Origin: Paracoccaceae bacterium | GTDB taxonomy: Bacteria; Pseudomonadota; Alphaproteobacteria; Rhodobacterales; Rhodobacteraceae | Length of the DNA stretch: 64,000 nt | Assembly (NCBI GenBank): GCA_028874915.1 | Contig: JAPPHA010000006.1 | Coordinates: 89,030-153,029 of the forward strand | Direction: 5' to 3' | Part shown: positions 47,506 to 55,866 of the stretch, in pieces | Layout of the letters: each line of letters begins with the position of its first letter | Position numbering within the stretch: the first letter of the stretch is position 1 | The notes under the pieces: model-generated | What the model saw: only the letters and a program-made list of their open reading frames with translations | The model's database searches: none | What the model was told of the DNA's origin: nothing | Position numbers and translations under genes: made by a program

Positions 47506-48366
47506 TCAGGACTTCGCCATTCGCGAAACCGCGAGGAACACGGCCGAATTGTCAAGATCGCTGTCACCCGCCTGTTCGGCATTCTCCATCACCTCAAGAT
47601 AGCGATTGACCATCGGCATGTTCCCGTGCCCGTTGCGTGCGGCAATCTCGCGGATCAGTTTGAAGTCCTTTTGAGATTGGGCGACCCGACCGAGTGGCGT
47701 GAATTCGCGCGCGACCATCATTGGTCCTTTCGCGGCCATGACATCGGACCTCGCCGCGGAACGCAGCGCCGTTTGCAGGTATTTCGCTGGGTCGAGGCCC
47801 AGCGCTTCAGCAAACACAAGACCTTCGGCGACAGCGGCCCGGTTAAGACCGAGAACGCAATTGATCGCCAGTTTGGTCTTGTTTCCGTTGCCGATTTCGC
47901 CAACGCGTTCCCGATTGGGTGAAATCGCATCGGCAACCTTTTCGAAAGCGTCGAGTCCCGCCGGGTCGCCGGCAAGCAACAAGAGCGCAGTGCCTTGCCG
48001 GACCTGAAGGCTCGTGCCTGAGACCGGGGCCTCGACGAGGACAATCGAACGTTCTCGGGCAGTATCCGCCAATTCCGCGATCTGGTCCGGGTCGCAAGTG
48101 CTCATCGTGACGAGCACGACGTCGGTGACGTCGGGCGCAGCTGCAATGATGTCGGCCAGTTGGTCAGTGCTGAAGACGGCCGAGAGAATGATATCACTTT
48201 GCCAGATCACTTCGGGAACCGCAGGCGTCCCGCCCAATTCCTGCAGGAGCGCTCCCCGCGCTTGGTCCACATCGTAGCCAACAACTTCATATCCCGCCGC
48301 CAGAAGACGTTCCGCCAAGGCTGTCCCGATCAGCCCCAGACCGAAAATCCCAACGGTCTTGGTCAC
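47506..48366 (-). CDS. Beta-hydroxyacid dehydrogenase (3-hydroxyisobutyrate / tartronate-semialdehyde reductase family)
   Basis: 286 residues. The NAD(P) motif is FGLGLIGTALAERLLAAGYE, the substrate loop VEAPVSGTSLQVRQG and the catalytic Lys lies in GNKTKLAINCVLG. This family reduces tartronate semialdehyde or oxidises 3-hydroxy acids, a common late step in sugar-acid breakdown. Its start overlaps the stop of the Gfo/Idh gene at 48363 by four bases, making a two-gene minus-strand operon. The precise substrate is not readable. Confidence 0.9.
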   Translation of the reverse strand: MTKTVGIFGLGLIGTALAERLLAAGYEVVGYDVDQARGALLQELGGTPAVPEVIWQSDIILSAVFSTDQLADIIAAAPDVTDVVLVTMSTCDPDQIAELADTARERSIVLVEAPVSGTSLQVRQGTALLLLAGDPAGLDAFEKVADAISPNRERVGEIGNGNKTKLAINCVLGLNRAAVAEGLVFAEALGLDPAKYLQTALRSAARSDVMAAKGPMMVAREFTPLGRVAQSQKDFKLIREIAARNGHGNMPMVNRYLEVMENAEQAGDSDLDNSAVFLAVSRMAKS

Positions 48367-49448
48367 TCCGCCCCCTTCTCCGCCGCCTTGATGTCGGCCA
48401 ATTGTGCAATCGAATGGTTCGACAGCGGCAGCGCGACAGGCTCGCCAATCTCGGCTGACAGGTCTGCGGCCGAATATGCCTCCATGACCAACCGCGCAAG
48501 GATCGGATCGACCATTACGGGGCGGTCCATCAGCACTGCCTCAAGAAAATGGATCGTTTCCGGCCCCATCTGCCCGGCAAATACGTGGTCCACGTGTTCA
48601 CCCGGCATGGTCGACATCGGAAACTGCGTGCCTCCCGACACCGTGTTCAACCAATGATCACGCGCGGTGTCGTCCATGATCAGCGCTCCCTCGGTCCCCG
48701 TAATCTCAATCCAGGTCCCGCAATAGTTCGGATAGCTTGGCGGCAAGTTCCAACCGCCCCCAAGGACGACCAGCGTTCCGTCATCCATCGTCACCGTCGT
48801 CCACATGCAGTCGTAAGAACCGTTCAGTGCCTTCATGTAACCATAAGCGCCTTGCGAATAGATCTTCACGGGCTTTGCGGGTTCCAGAAACCAGAAGGCA
48901 AAGTCGAGATCATGCGTTGATTCCATCGCTGCAGGTGACAGCTTGGTACGATTGGCGACCTTCTTGCCGAGGTTCCGCGACACATGGCGGCTCACCATGA
49001 CGTGAACCACCTTGCCGAGTTTGCCTTCAGCGATGGATTTCTTGGCATAGGCGATCTTGGGATTGAATCGCTGCGAATAGCCGATCGTGAATTTCAGGTT
49101 GCCGGCACTGGACAGAGCGATCAACTCATCGGCTTCCCAGAACTCCAGCGCAATGGGCTTTTCCAGGAGGACGTGCTTGCCCGCCTTCAAGCAATCGCGG
49201 GCAATCGGGTAGTGGGTCGGTTCGGGAGCCGTCGAGATATAGACGACGCTGATGTCCGGGTTGGAGACGATGTCCTGATAGTCGAGCGTTGCCGTCGCCG
49301 GCCTGGTCAACGTGCGGACCTCTTCTAGTCGTTCGGGGCGGATTTCACAGATGTGCAGTGCATCGACCAAAATCGAATTGGCCAGCGTCTCTGCTCTGAT
49401 CCCACCGCACCATCCGGTCCCGATGACCGCCACCTCCGTGGTTGGCAT
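48363..49448 (-). CDS. Gfo/Idh/MocA-family oxidoreductase
   Basis: 361 residues. TEVAVIGTGWCGGIRAETL is the dinucleotide-binding segment, LLEKPIALEF the family signature, and MESTHDLDFAFWFLEP carries the active-site His of the C-terminal domain. It is translationally coupled (ATGA-type overlap) to the downstream beta-hydroxyacid dehydrogenase, suggesting consecutive steps. It has a longer C-terminal region than the IolG-like protein at 43727. Confidence 0.88.
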   Translation of the reverse strand: MPTTEVAVIGTGWCGGIRAETLANSILVDALHICEIRPERLEEVRTLTRPATATLDYQDIVSNPDISVVYISTAPEPTHYPIARDCLKAGKHVLLEKPIALEFWEADELIALSSAGNLKFTIGYSQRFNPKIAYAKKSIAEGKLGKVVHVMVSRHVSRNLGKKVANRTKLSPAAMESTHDLDFAFWFLEPAKPVKIYSQGAYGYMKALNGSYDCMWTTVTMDDGTLVVLGGGWNLPPSYPNYCGTWIEITGTEGALIMDDTARDHWLNTVSGGTQFPMSTMPGEHVDHVFAGQMGPETIHFLEAVLMDRPVMVDPILARLVMEAYSAADLSAEIGEPVALPLSNHSIAQLADIKAAEKGAE

Positions 49449-50247
49449 CTCGCTCCTCCCATCTCGTCAAAATCGCTGGCGCATTGCCTCAGCTAGCCTG
49501 CCGGCACCCGGCCCACCAGCAATTATTGTTGATGCCCGCCATCAAACAAGTCCAATGAGTATCCACCGGAAACAGGTCAGTGCGATCCCAACCCATGTGA
49601 CCGCCTCGGCCAAACTCAGGCAAGGTCACAGCATAATCTGGCATTCTGCACTTCCACGTCGACATCTCGACTATCAGCGGCGGCGCCTGATCGGGGATCG
49701 ACGACGTCGAGACCCCGATGATCTGCGTCATGAAGTCGAATCGAGCGAGGATCAGGTCGTTTCAATCAGCGATGCAGCAAATGGAGCCAAGACAGCAGGC
49801 ATTGCGGGCGCCGCCGGATAACGATGCAGTTTCCGGCAACTGCGCGAACCGTTCGCCATGAACCTTGTTGAAATCACCTGCCCGCATGCCACCATGACGG
49901 CGCGCCTGCCGCTTGGGCCAGAACTGGACGGACACGCCACGATCCACGCCGCGCCGCGCCGCGTCATCTGACCGAGGTTCGCCGCCTGTCCGAAGATATG
50001 TGATCGGCCTCCAACTGGGCATAAACGAACGGCTCGAAGTGCTGAAAAACAAACTGATCGTCGTGGCCTCCTGCACACTGTGACGGTCGGCCTTTGAGTC
50101 AGAAACGATCCTTGCATTGCCTGCGGTCATCCACGTCAACTGGAACGACCAACTCTGGACGACCGCTGCCGTCTCGATCATCGGGACGGCAATCACGACG
50201 CTCTTGATTCAATTGGAGTTCCGCATCCGGCTTCCAAGAGGCTTCCG
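49449..50247. other. Gap with no recognised gene
   Basis: About 800 bases between divergent operons. No intact gene or clear relic is readable, though several frames are open for 60-140 codons. The right end may include earlier parts of the decayed membrane protein at 50248. Confidence 0.35.
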
Positions 50248-50643
50248 ATGTTTGGTGGCCTTCTGCTGGCGTTCACCACGTCGTGGTCGGTAATGATTTC
50301 GTTGATTCTTCTCATATGCACCGTCAGTGCCTGCGCCGCGAGTCTATTGATGTTCAAAGTCCGGATGGTGTTCGCGGCAGGATTGACCGGCTGCCTTTTC
50401 TTGGATTTCGAATTTCGGTCGTGCCGGTGGGGCTGCTTGTTGTCCTCGCCATTCTCGCCGATGAAAACTACCAGCGTGTGCTTTTGCGTTCGAGGACAAG
50501 ACGCTAGGTATTGCGCTGCTGCGGCGGATCGGAACCCTGCTGATGCTAGCGGTCCTGTTCGTCATGATTGAAGGGACGCTTCGCGCCAATTCAAACGCCC
50601 AGGCAAGTCGCGAAACCGGCTCGGAAGCGGCACCCGAATAACA
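50248..50643 (+). pseudogene. Decayed membrane transporter fragment, possibly TctA-like
   Basis: Three short frames in succession encode hydrophobic helices. SLILLICTVSACAASLLMF begins the first. VPVGLLVVLAILADENYQRV follows in another frame; its last part resembles the PxxxEExxRRxLLxS end of tripartite tricarboxylate transporter TctA proteins. Then comes GTLLMLAVLFVMIEG, ending just before the next gene's RBS. At least two frameshifts break it. The similarity is judged by eye only, so another transporter family is possible. Confidence 0.35.
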
Positions 50644-50663
50644 AGAGAGAGAGAGGAGCGCAC

Positions 50664-51788
50664 ATGCAGGATCGCAACGAAATCGGTCTGGCCATCGTCG
50701 GCTGCGGGACCATTGGCCGGATCCGGGCGGTATTGGCCCGCGCATATCCCGGCGTCGGCTGGATCGGTCTTTGCGACCTGAAGTCCGACATCGGTGAGTG
50801 CCTGGCCAAAGACATTCGGGCCGACTTCTTTACGAACGACTTCCGCGAATTGCTACAGCGCCCGGAAGTGACCTCGACCATCGTCGCGACGGATGAGAAC
50901 TTCCACTTTGACCCGACAATGCTTGCCATCGACATGGGGCATTCGCTCTTCATCGAAAAACCGCTTGCCACCGATGCCCGGCAGTCGGCACAGATCCTGT
51001 CTGCCATCGAATCGGCCGGTCTGGACGCCGTGGTCGGCTACACCCAACGCTTTCGCCGCCGGTTCCTGGCCGTCAAGGAACGGATTGTCACCGGACAGAT
51101 CGGCGACGTCCACACTGTCGTCACCCGTGCTTTCATGAACCGGATGGTGCCCATCGCTACCATCCGACGCACCCAGGACCGGGCCACTCTGACGCCGATG
51201 GTCGTCTCGGGCACTCACAGCCTCGACATGTCGCTGTGGCTGATGGAAGGAAAGACCCCGGTTAGCGTCTATGCCCAATCCACCGACAAGGTTCTGGGCG
51301 AATGGGGCACCCGTGACTCCACACTTGGTGTCTTTACAATGGATGACGGCACGATCTTTTCGATGAACATTTCCTGGGCCTTGCCCGAGGTCTGGCCAGG
51401 CGCGGTCTACGGGATCGAGATCGGGATCGTCGGCAGTCAGGGCGTGATCGATATCGAGGACACGCACCGTGATCTGGTGATGGCGACCAATGTTGCACAA
51501 GGCGCAGGTTACGCGCCCGAGGGCTACAAGGCGCCCGATCGGCACGTCGACTTCCTGACCAGCTATCCGCCCGGTGATCTGCATGGCGGCCAGATTTGGG
51601 GGCCGATGCGTGAAGAAACAAATGCCTGGTATCAGCGCCTCTTTACCGGGCAGGACACGCCCCATGCCACCGCGGCGGAGGGTCATCGCAATCTGCTGCT
51701 TACCATGGCAATGGACATGTCGGCCAAACGCGGTGAGGCCGTCCCGTTACCGCCTGATCCGTCGGAACTGATGGACGAGCTCACGTAA
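50664..51788 (+). CDS. Gfo/Idh/MocA-family oxidoreductase
   Basis: 374 residues. GLAIVGCGTIGRIRAVLAR is the Rossmann motif, FIEKPLATDARQSAQIL the signature, YTQRFRRRFLAVKERI a conserved helix and VVSGTHSLDMSLWLME holds the active-site His. GAGAGGAG precedes ATG 50664. It is the last intact gene of the island: the right flanking repeat begins about 70 bases after its stop. A broken transporter gene lies directly upstream, so it may have lost its partner. Confidence 0.88.
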   Translation: MQDRNEIGLAIVGCGTIGRIRAVLARAYPGVGWIGLCDLKSDIGECLAKDIRADFFTNDFRELLQRPEVTSTIVATDENFHFDPTMLAIDMGHSLFIEKPLATDARQSAQILSAIESAGLDAVVGYTQRFRRRFLAVKERIVTGQIGDVHTVVTRAFMNRMVPIATIRRTQDRATLTPMVVSGTHSLDMSLWLMEGKTPVSVYAQSTDKVLGEWGTRDSTLGVFTMDDGTIFSMNISWALPEVWPGAVYGIEIGIVGSQGVIDIEDTHRDLVMATNVAQGAGYAPEGYKAPDRHVDFLTSYPPGDLHGGQIWGPMREETNAWYQRLFTGQDTPHATAAEGHRNLLLTMAMDMSAKRGEAVPLPPDPSELMDELT

Positions 51789-51858
51789 GGATGCCTTCGC
51801 TCGATTTGGGACTTGGCGGCTATCAAGGGAACAAGTCCACATTCCCGTAACGCCCGTC

Positions 51859-51938
51859 TGACATCTCCGACCGGGGTGCCGGGATCCGTACCGCTGATGC
51901 GTCCACTACGACGCACGTATCTTTATTCCGATACTCTT
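51859..51938 (-). pseudogene. ctaA N-terminal remnant
   Basis: Homologous to the first 27 or so codons of ctaA at 28626. The start codon is changed, an in-frame TAG appears after eight codons, and the frame shifts. Nothing of the following transmembrane part remains: sequence left of 51859 belongs to the Gfo/Idh gene and its short tail. Confidence 0.75.
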
Positions 51939-52157
51939 GAAGCAATTCGTTCAAGGATTCGAAAGAGCGATCCGGACGCCCGGGTCGGGGGATTGCCCGG
52001 CTCGGCCGCCGTCACGTTCCGGGCATCAATTCGGATCTTGTGAAGTCCGGGAGAGGCACCCGAGAATGCCATGCAACAATCGGACGTCGGGCGAAGTCAG
52101 GGGCAGTCGGGAAATCAAATTGCGCAAGATGAGCTTCATCCGGGCCGACTTTTCTGA
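51859..52157. repeat. Right flanking repeat: broken ctaA 5' end plus trmJ 3' end
   Basis: Aligns with 28545-28846 in the same orientation over its whole length (299 against 302 bases). Here the trmJ tail is part of the intact gene. The ctaA part (51859-51938, minus strand) has lost its start codon (ATG became AAG), contains TAG and is frameshifted, yet still shows AGTATCGGA, GGATCCCGGC and CCGGTCGGAGA blocks of ctaA codons 2-29. Together the two repeats bracket about 23 kb. Confidence 0.85.
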
Positions 52158-52808
52158 CGGTTCAAAGAATCTGCGCTGGTCGAGCGTGCATTCAAGGCGT
52201 TCAGAAAAGTGCTGGACCTCGGAAAATGTTGCCCCGTCCACAGGCCGCGAATCCAGGGCTCCATTCCGTTGGTCCACGTCGTAACCACTGGCATGCGCGA
52301 TCCTGTCCTGTTTCTTCCACCATTCGTAGGCCAGAAGCACGACCGATTGCGCGATGTTCAGGGATGGAAAGGCAGGGTTGACCGGAATCGTGACCAGGCA
52401 GTTGGCGAGCACAACTTCGCTGTTCTCAAGGCCGGATCGCTCGGGTCCAAACAGTAGACCCGATCGCATTCCGTGACGGGCGACCCGTGTCGACCGATTG
52501 ACAGCATCTTCCGGTGACAAAACGTCCTTTGTCAGATCCCGCCGCCTTGCCGTCGTCGCCATGACGAAGTGAAGATCGAAGAGAGCGTCTTCGGTCGACT
52601 CGAAGATCTCGACCTTTCTCAAGACGCTGCCGGCTCCGCTCGCCATGGCTTCGGCTGCCGGATTCGGCCAGCCATCGCGCGGACTGACTATTCTCATTTC
52701 CTCCAACCCAAAATTCAGCATTGCGCGACATGCAGCACCGATGTTCTCGCCGAGTTGAGGTCGGACGAGCACGATGACCGGGCGGGGATCGCAGGATTCA
52801 CTTGGCAT
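52026..52808 (-). CDS. trmJ: tRNA/rRNA 2'-O-methyltransferase TrmJ
   Basis: SPOUT-class methyltransferase, 260 residues, predicted to methylate the 2'-OH of position 32 in tRNA. Motifs of the TrmH group 1 family: VRPQLGENIGAACRAMLNF at the N-terminus, PRDGWPNPAAEAMASGAGSV, LLFGPERSGLENSEV and PAFPSLNIAQSVVLLAYEW forming the trefoil-knot AdoMet site. The C-terminal helical tail (SEKSARMKLILRNLISRL) is duplicated as a relic at 28715-28846. It is the first intact core gene right of the island and diverges from the DUF952 gene. Confidence 0.94.
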   Translation of the reverse strand: MPSESCDPRPVIVLVRPQLGENIGAACRAMLNFGLEEMRIVSPRDGWPNPAAEAMASGAGSVLRKVEIFESTEDALFDLHFVMATTARRRDLTKDVLSPEDAVNRSTRVARHGMRSGLLFGPERSGLENSEVVLANCLVTIPVNPAFPSLNIAQSVVLLAYEWWKKQDRIAHASGYDVDQRNGALDSRPVDGATFSEVQHFSERLECTLDQRRFFEPSEKSARMKLILRNLISRLPLTSPDVRLLHGILGCLSRTSQDPN

Positions 52809-53083
52809 GCTTGTCCCTTCAGTGGATGTCCTTAGGTCTCCGGTTCCGGTCCAAATCGGTCCGTGAACCGTCCCGACGGCGTCCGATTGTACAAGACATC
52901 ATCAAACGTCTTTCGACCTCCTGGGCGGATTCGAGACCCCAGCTTTGATCCGGAATCAACGGATTGCAATGCGCGTGAAGGCGCAATCGTGGCAGAGTGA
53001 CGGCAATTCGAATCGTAGGCTCGCATGAGAATCTCTGTCTTTCCGGTTGACCTGTAACTGACGTTGCCGTCTATGGCGCGGAG

Positions 53084-53422
53084 ATGATGATCTACAAGGT
53101 CATGAGGCCAGCCGAACTGGCTGAGTTCGAGACGATGGAGAGGTCGAGCGGTAGTGCCGATGACCGCAGAGACGGATTCATCCATTTTTCTTTGTCCTCC
53201 CAGCTTCCGGCCACACTCGCCAGACACTTTTCGGGAGAGGACGACCTCACGCTTCTCGGCTTTGAATCGACAGACTTTGGAACGGATCTAAAATGGGAAT
53301 GGTCACGAGGCGGTGATTCCTTTCCCCATGTCTACGGGACCATGGAGTTGAGTCAGATCCGGATTCGCGAATCCGTCACATTGAGACCGGATGGGCACCA
53401 ACTGCCGGTCGGATTGCCGTGA
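53084..53422 (+). CDS. DUF952 family protein
   Basis: 112 residues, cytoplasmic, function unknown. The pattern MIYKVMRPAELAEFE, DGFIHFSLSSQLPATLARHF and FPHVYGTMELSQI is that of the DUF952 family, where FIHxS and the later HxYG segment are conserved. It starts at ATG 53084 (or 53087) after an intergenic region of about 275 bases shared with trmJ. Its TGA overlaps the GTG start of pyrD, an association between DUF952 and pyrD genes that I believe is common in alphaproteobacteria. Confidence 0.88.
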   Translation: MMIYKVMRPAELAEFETMERSSGSADDRRDGFIHFSLSSQLPATLARHFSGEDDLTLLGFESTDFGTDLKWEWSRGGDSFPHVYGTMELSQIRIRESVTLRPDGHQLPVGLP

Positions 53423-54468
53423 CCGTTCTTGAGAGACGGGCCCTTCCAATCCTTCAGCGCGTTGACGCCGAAACCGTTCACCGTTTGGCATTGGCGGCAG
53501 CCAAGATCCATCTGCTGCCGCGCCCTGGACCCATATCGTCCACCCGACTTCGAACCCATGTTGCGGGGTTGGATCTCCCCAATCCGGTCGGACTCGCCGC
53601 CGGTATCGACAAGAGCGCAACCGCGATCGCGCCGCTTCTTCAAACAGGAATCGGTTTCCTTGAGGCTGGTGCGGTAACTCCACTGCCGCAAACCGGCAAT
53701 CCAAAGCCACGTCTGTTCCGGCTTGTACCGGATCGGGCGCTCATCAACCGCATGGGATTCAACAATGACGGTGCCCGAAAGGCCGCGACGCGCCTGTCAC
53801 GTCGTCCGAAGTCCGGCATTCTCGGCCTGAACCTCGGCGCCAACCGGTCTAGCCGAGATCCTGCGGACGACTTTGCAAAGGTTCTCGAGATGTGTGGCCC
53901 GTTCGTTGACTTCGCCACCATCAATGTGTCGTCACCCAACTCGGCCGGGATTCGGGATCTCCAGCGTCCAGCCGCCCTCGGTCACGCAATCGCCAGAGTT
54001 TCGGAAGTCCGCCGGTCCCTGCCCCGCCCGATACCGGTGTTCGTCAAAGTATCGCCGGATCTCGACGATGCGGCCATCGCAACGATTTCGGACATTGTGC
54101 TCGACACGGATGTTGCGGGCGTCATCGCAACCAACACGACGACAAATCGGTCGGATGTTTCCGACCCGCTGGCCCGGAAAGCCGGTGGGCTGTCCGGACG
54201 GCCGCTATTCCCCCGTTCCACGAGAGTCCTGGCGCAGTTTCATTCCTGCCTCGGAAACCGGCGACCACTGATTGGCGTCGGCGGTATCGCGACGGCCGGT
54301 GATGCTTATGCCAAGATCCGGGCCGGGGCATCCGCTGTCCAGCTGTACTCCGCCCTCGCCTTTCAGGGATTTTCGCTGATCGGCTCCATCGTTTCCGGAC
54401 TCGACGGACTGCTGAAGCGAGACGGGTTCTCCAATGTCTCGGAAGCCGTTGGCGCCGACTCCATCTGA
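53419..54468 (+). CDS. pyrD: Dihydroorotate dehydrogenase, class 2 (quinone-dependent)
   Basis: Oxidises dihydroorotate to orotate, passing electrons to quinone; membrane-associated through an N-terminal helical region (about 1-40). 349 residues, GTG start. FMN-site and catalytic motifs: GLAAGIDKSATAI, GFLEAGAVTPLPQTGNPKPR, INRMGFNNDG, INVSSPNSAGIRDLQ with the catalytic Ser of class 2 enzymes, FVKVSPDL, ATNTTTNR and GVGGIATAGDAY. The start overlaps the DUF952 stop, so the pair is coupled. Confidence 0.96.
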   Translation: MTVLERRALPILQRVDAETVHRLALAAAKIHLLPRPGPISSTRLRTHVAGLDLPNPVGLAAGIDKSATAIAPLLQTGIGFLEAGAVTPLPQTGNPKPRLFRLVPDRALINRMGFNNDGARKAATRLSRRPKSGILGLNLGANRSSRDPADDFAKVLEMCGPFVDFATINVSSPNSAGIRDLQRPAALGHAIARVSEVRRSLPRPIPVFVKVSPDLDDAAIATISDIVLDTDVAGVIATNTTTNRSDVSDPLARKAGGLSGRPLFPRSTRVLAQFHSCLGNRRPLIGVGGIATAGDAYAKIRAGASAVQLYSALAFQGFSLIGSIVSGLDGLLKRDGFSNVSEAVGADSI

Positions 54469-54513
54469 AGTCAGTCTTTCTGGAAAGGCCCCTCGGACGC
54501 ACGGACGAGCTGG

Positions 54514-55866
54514 TCACCGGGAATGGGCTGGGCGTTGCAGTCGTGACCGGTCAATCTCTCTTTCAAGAGACGGGTATCTGACCCCAAGGGTCAGCGTTCG
54601 TGCAAGAAAGAAGAGCGACAGAGCCGCCCAAAGGCCGTGATTGTCGAAAGGCTGGAGAAGGATCAGGACGGCAGCAATGTATACGCAGAAGGATACGCCC
54701 ATCATGTTGCGGAGATCACGCGTTCGCGTGGCGCCGATGAAGATGCCATCGAGCATCCACGCCCCGGTTCCGCATATCGGGAGCACGACCATCCAAGGGA
54801 GGAATGTCCGGGTTGCTGCCCGAACTTCTTCCGATGTCGTCATCATCGCGACCAACAGGGATCCGTAGGGCAAAAGGGCCGCCACAAGCCCGATAACGAT
54901 GATCATGCCCCAAAAGGATGTCAGAACCGCACTCCGACGAAAAGCAGATCGGTCTCGGGCGCCAAAGGCCTGACCGACCAGACTCTCGGCGGCGAAGGCA
55001 AATCCGTCGAGAGCATAGGCCATGACGAACAGGAACTGGACCAGGATCTGATTGGCCGCCAGGATCTGATCGTCAAAGGCGGCCCCCCGGAACATGAAGG
55101 ACACAAGCACGATTTCGAGGAGTACTGAGCGGATCATGATGTCCCGATTGACGGCGACCATGCTCCGAAGCCGGCCACGATCGAGAATCCTTTCCCAATT
55201 CTTCCAGTAGTTGTGCCGAAACGCGCTCCGCGTCAGCCACAACCCGAGGCCGAATGCCGTCCATTCCGCGATGGCCGACGCTGCGGCGACACCGGCCACG
55301 CCCCAGTCGAGACCAAGCACAAACCAAAGATCCAGCAGAATGTTCAGTCCGTTCATCCACACCTGGAGAACGAGGACGGAACGGGTTCGTTCCGTCGCGA
55401 TTAGCCACCCAACGATCCCATATGTTGCGATGGTGGCCGGAGCCCCGTAGATCCGGATTCCCAAGTAGGTCTGGGCGAGGGTCTCGACCTCGGGTGATGC
55501 CGGTGAAATCTGGAAGCTTACCCAGAACACCGGCCACTGAAAGGCAATCAAGAGACCTCCCGCGGCGCAACCGGCCAGGAGCGACCGCATGAGCAGCGCC
55601 CGGACTTCCGCGTCGTTCCGCGCTCCCACTGCCTGGGCGGTCATCCCCGTCGTTCCCATCCGAAGGAATCCGAAAAACCAGTAGAGTGCTGACGTGATGA
55701 TGGCGCCAATTCCCACGGCGCCGATTGGCGCAGCCTCTCCGAGTTGGCCGATGACGCCGGTATCGACGACCCCAAGGATGGGAACTGTGACGTTGGAAAC
55801 GACGATCGGGACAGCGATCATCAGGACCCGCCGGTGTGTCACCGGCTGGCCGGAGCGGTCAACCAT
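54514..55866 (-). CDS. MATE-family efflux transporter (DinF type)
   Basis: 450 residues with twelve predicted helices in two six-helix bundles; cation-coupled export of organic compounds. Conserved pieces include PIVVSNVTVPILGVVDTGVIG in helix 1, GTTGMTAQAVGARND between helices 2 and 3, and ALDGFAFAAESLVGQAFGARD in the second half, the DinF-like signature. Its start lies inside the last codons of the thioesterase gene (8-base overlap), so the two are co-transcribed. The substrate is unknown, and no LexA box was seen in front of the gene pair. Confidence 0.92.
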   Translation of the reverse strand: MVDRSGQPVTHRRVLMIAVPIVVSNVTVPILGVVDTGVIGQLGEAAPIGAVGIGAIITSALYWFFGFLRMGTTGMTAQAVGARNDAEVRALLMRSLLAGCAAGGLLIAFQWPVFWVSFQISPASPEVETLAQTYLGIRIYGAPATIATYGIVGWLIATERTRSVLVLQVWMNGLNILLDLWFVLGLDWGVAGVAAASAIAEWTAFGLGLWLTRSAFRHNYWKNWERILDRGRLRSMVAVNRDIMIRSVLLEIVLVSFMFRGAAFDDQILAANQILVQFLFVMAYALDGFAFAAESLVGQAFGARDRSAFRRSAVLTSFWGMIIVIGLVAALLPYGSLLVAMMTTSEEVRAATRTFLPWMVVLPICGTGAWMLDGIFIGATRTRDLRNMMGVSFCVYIAAVLILLQPFDNHGLWAALSLFFLARTLTLGVRYPSLEREIDRSRLQRPAHSR

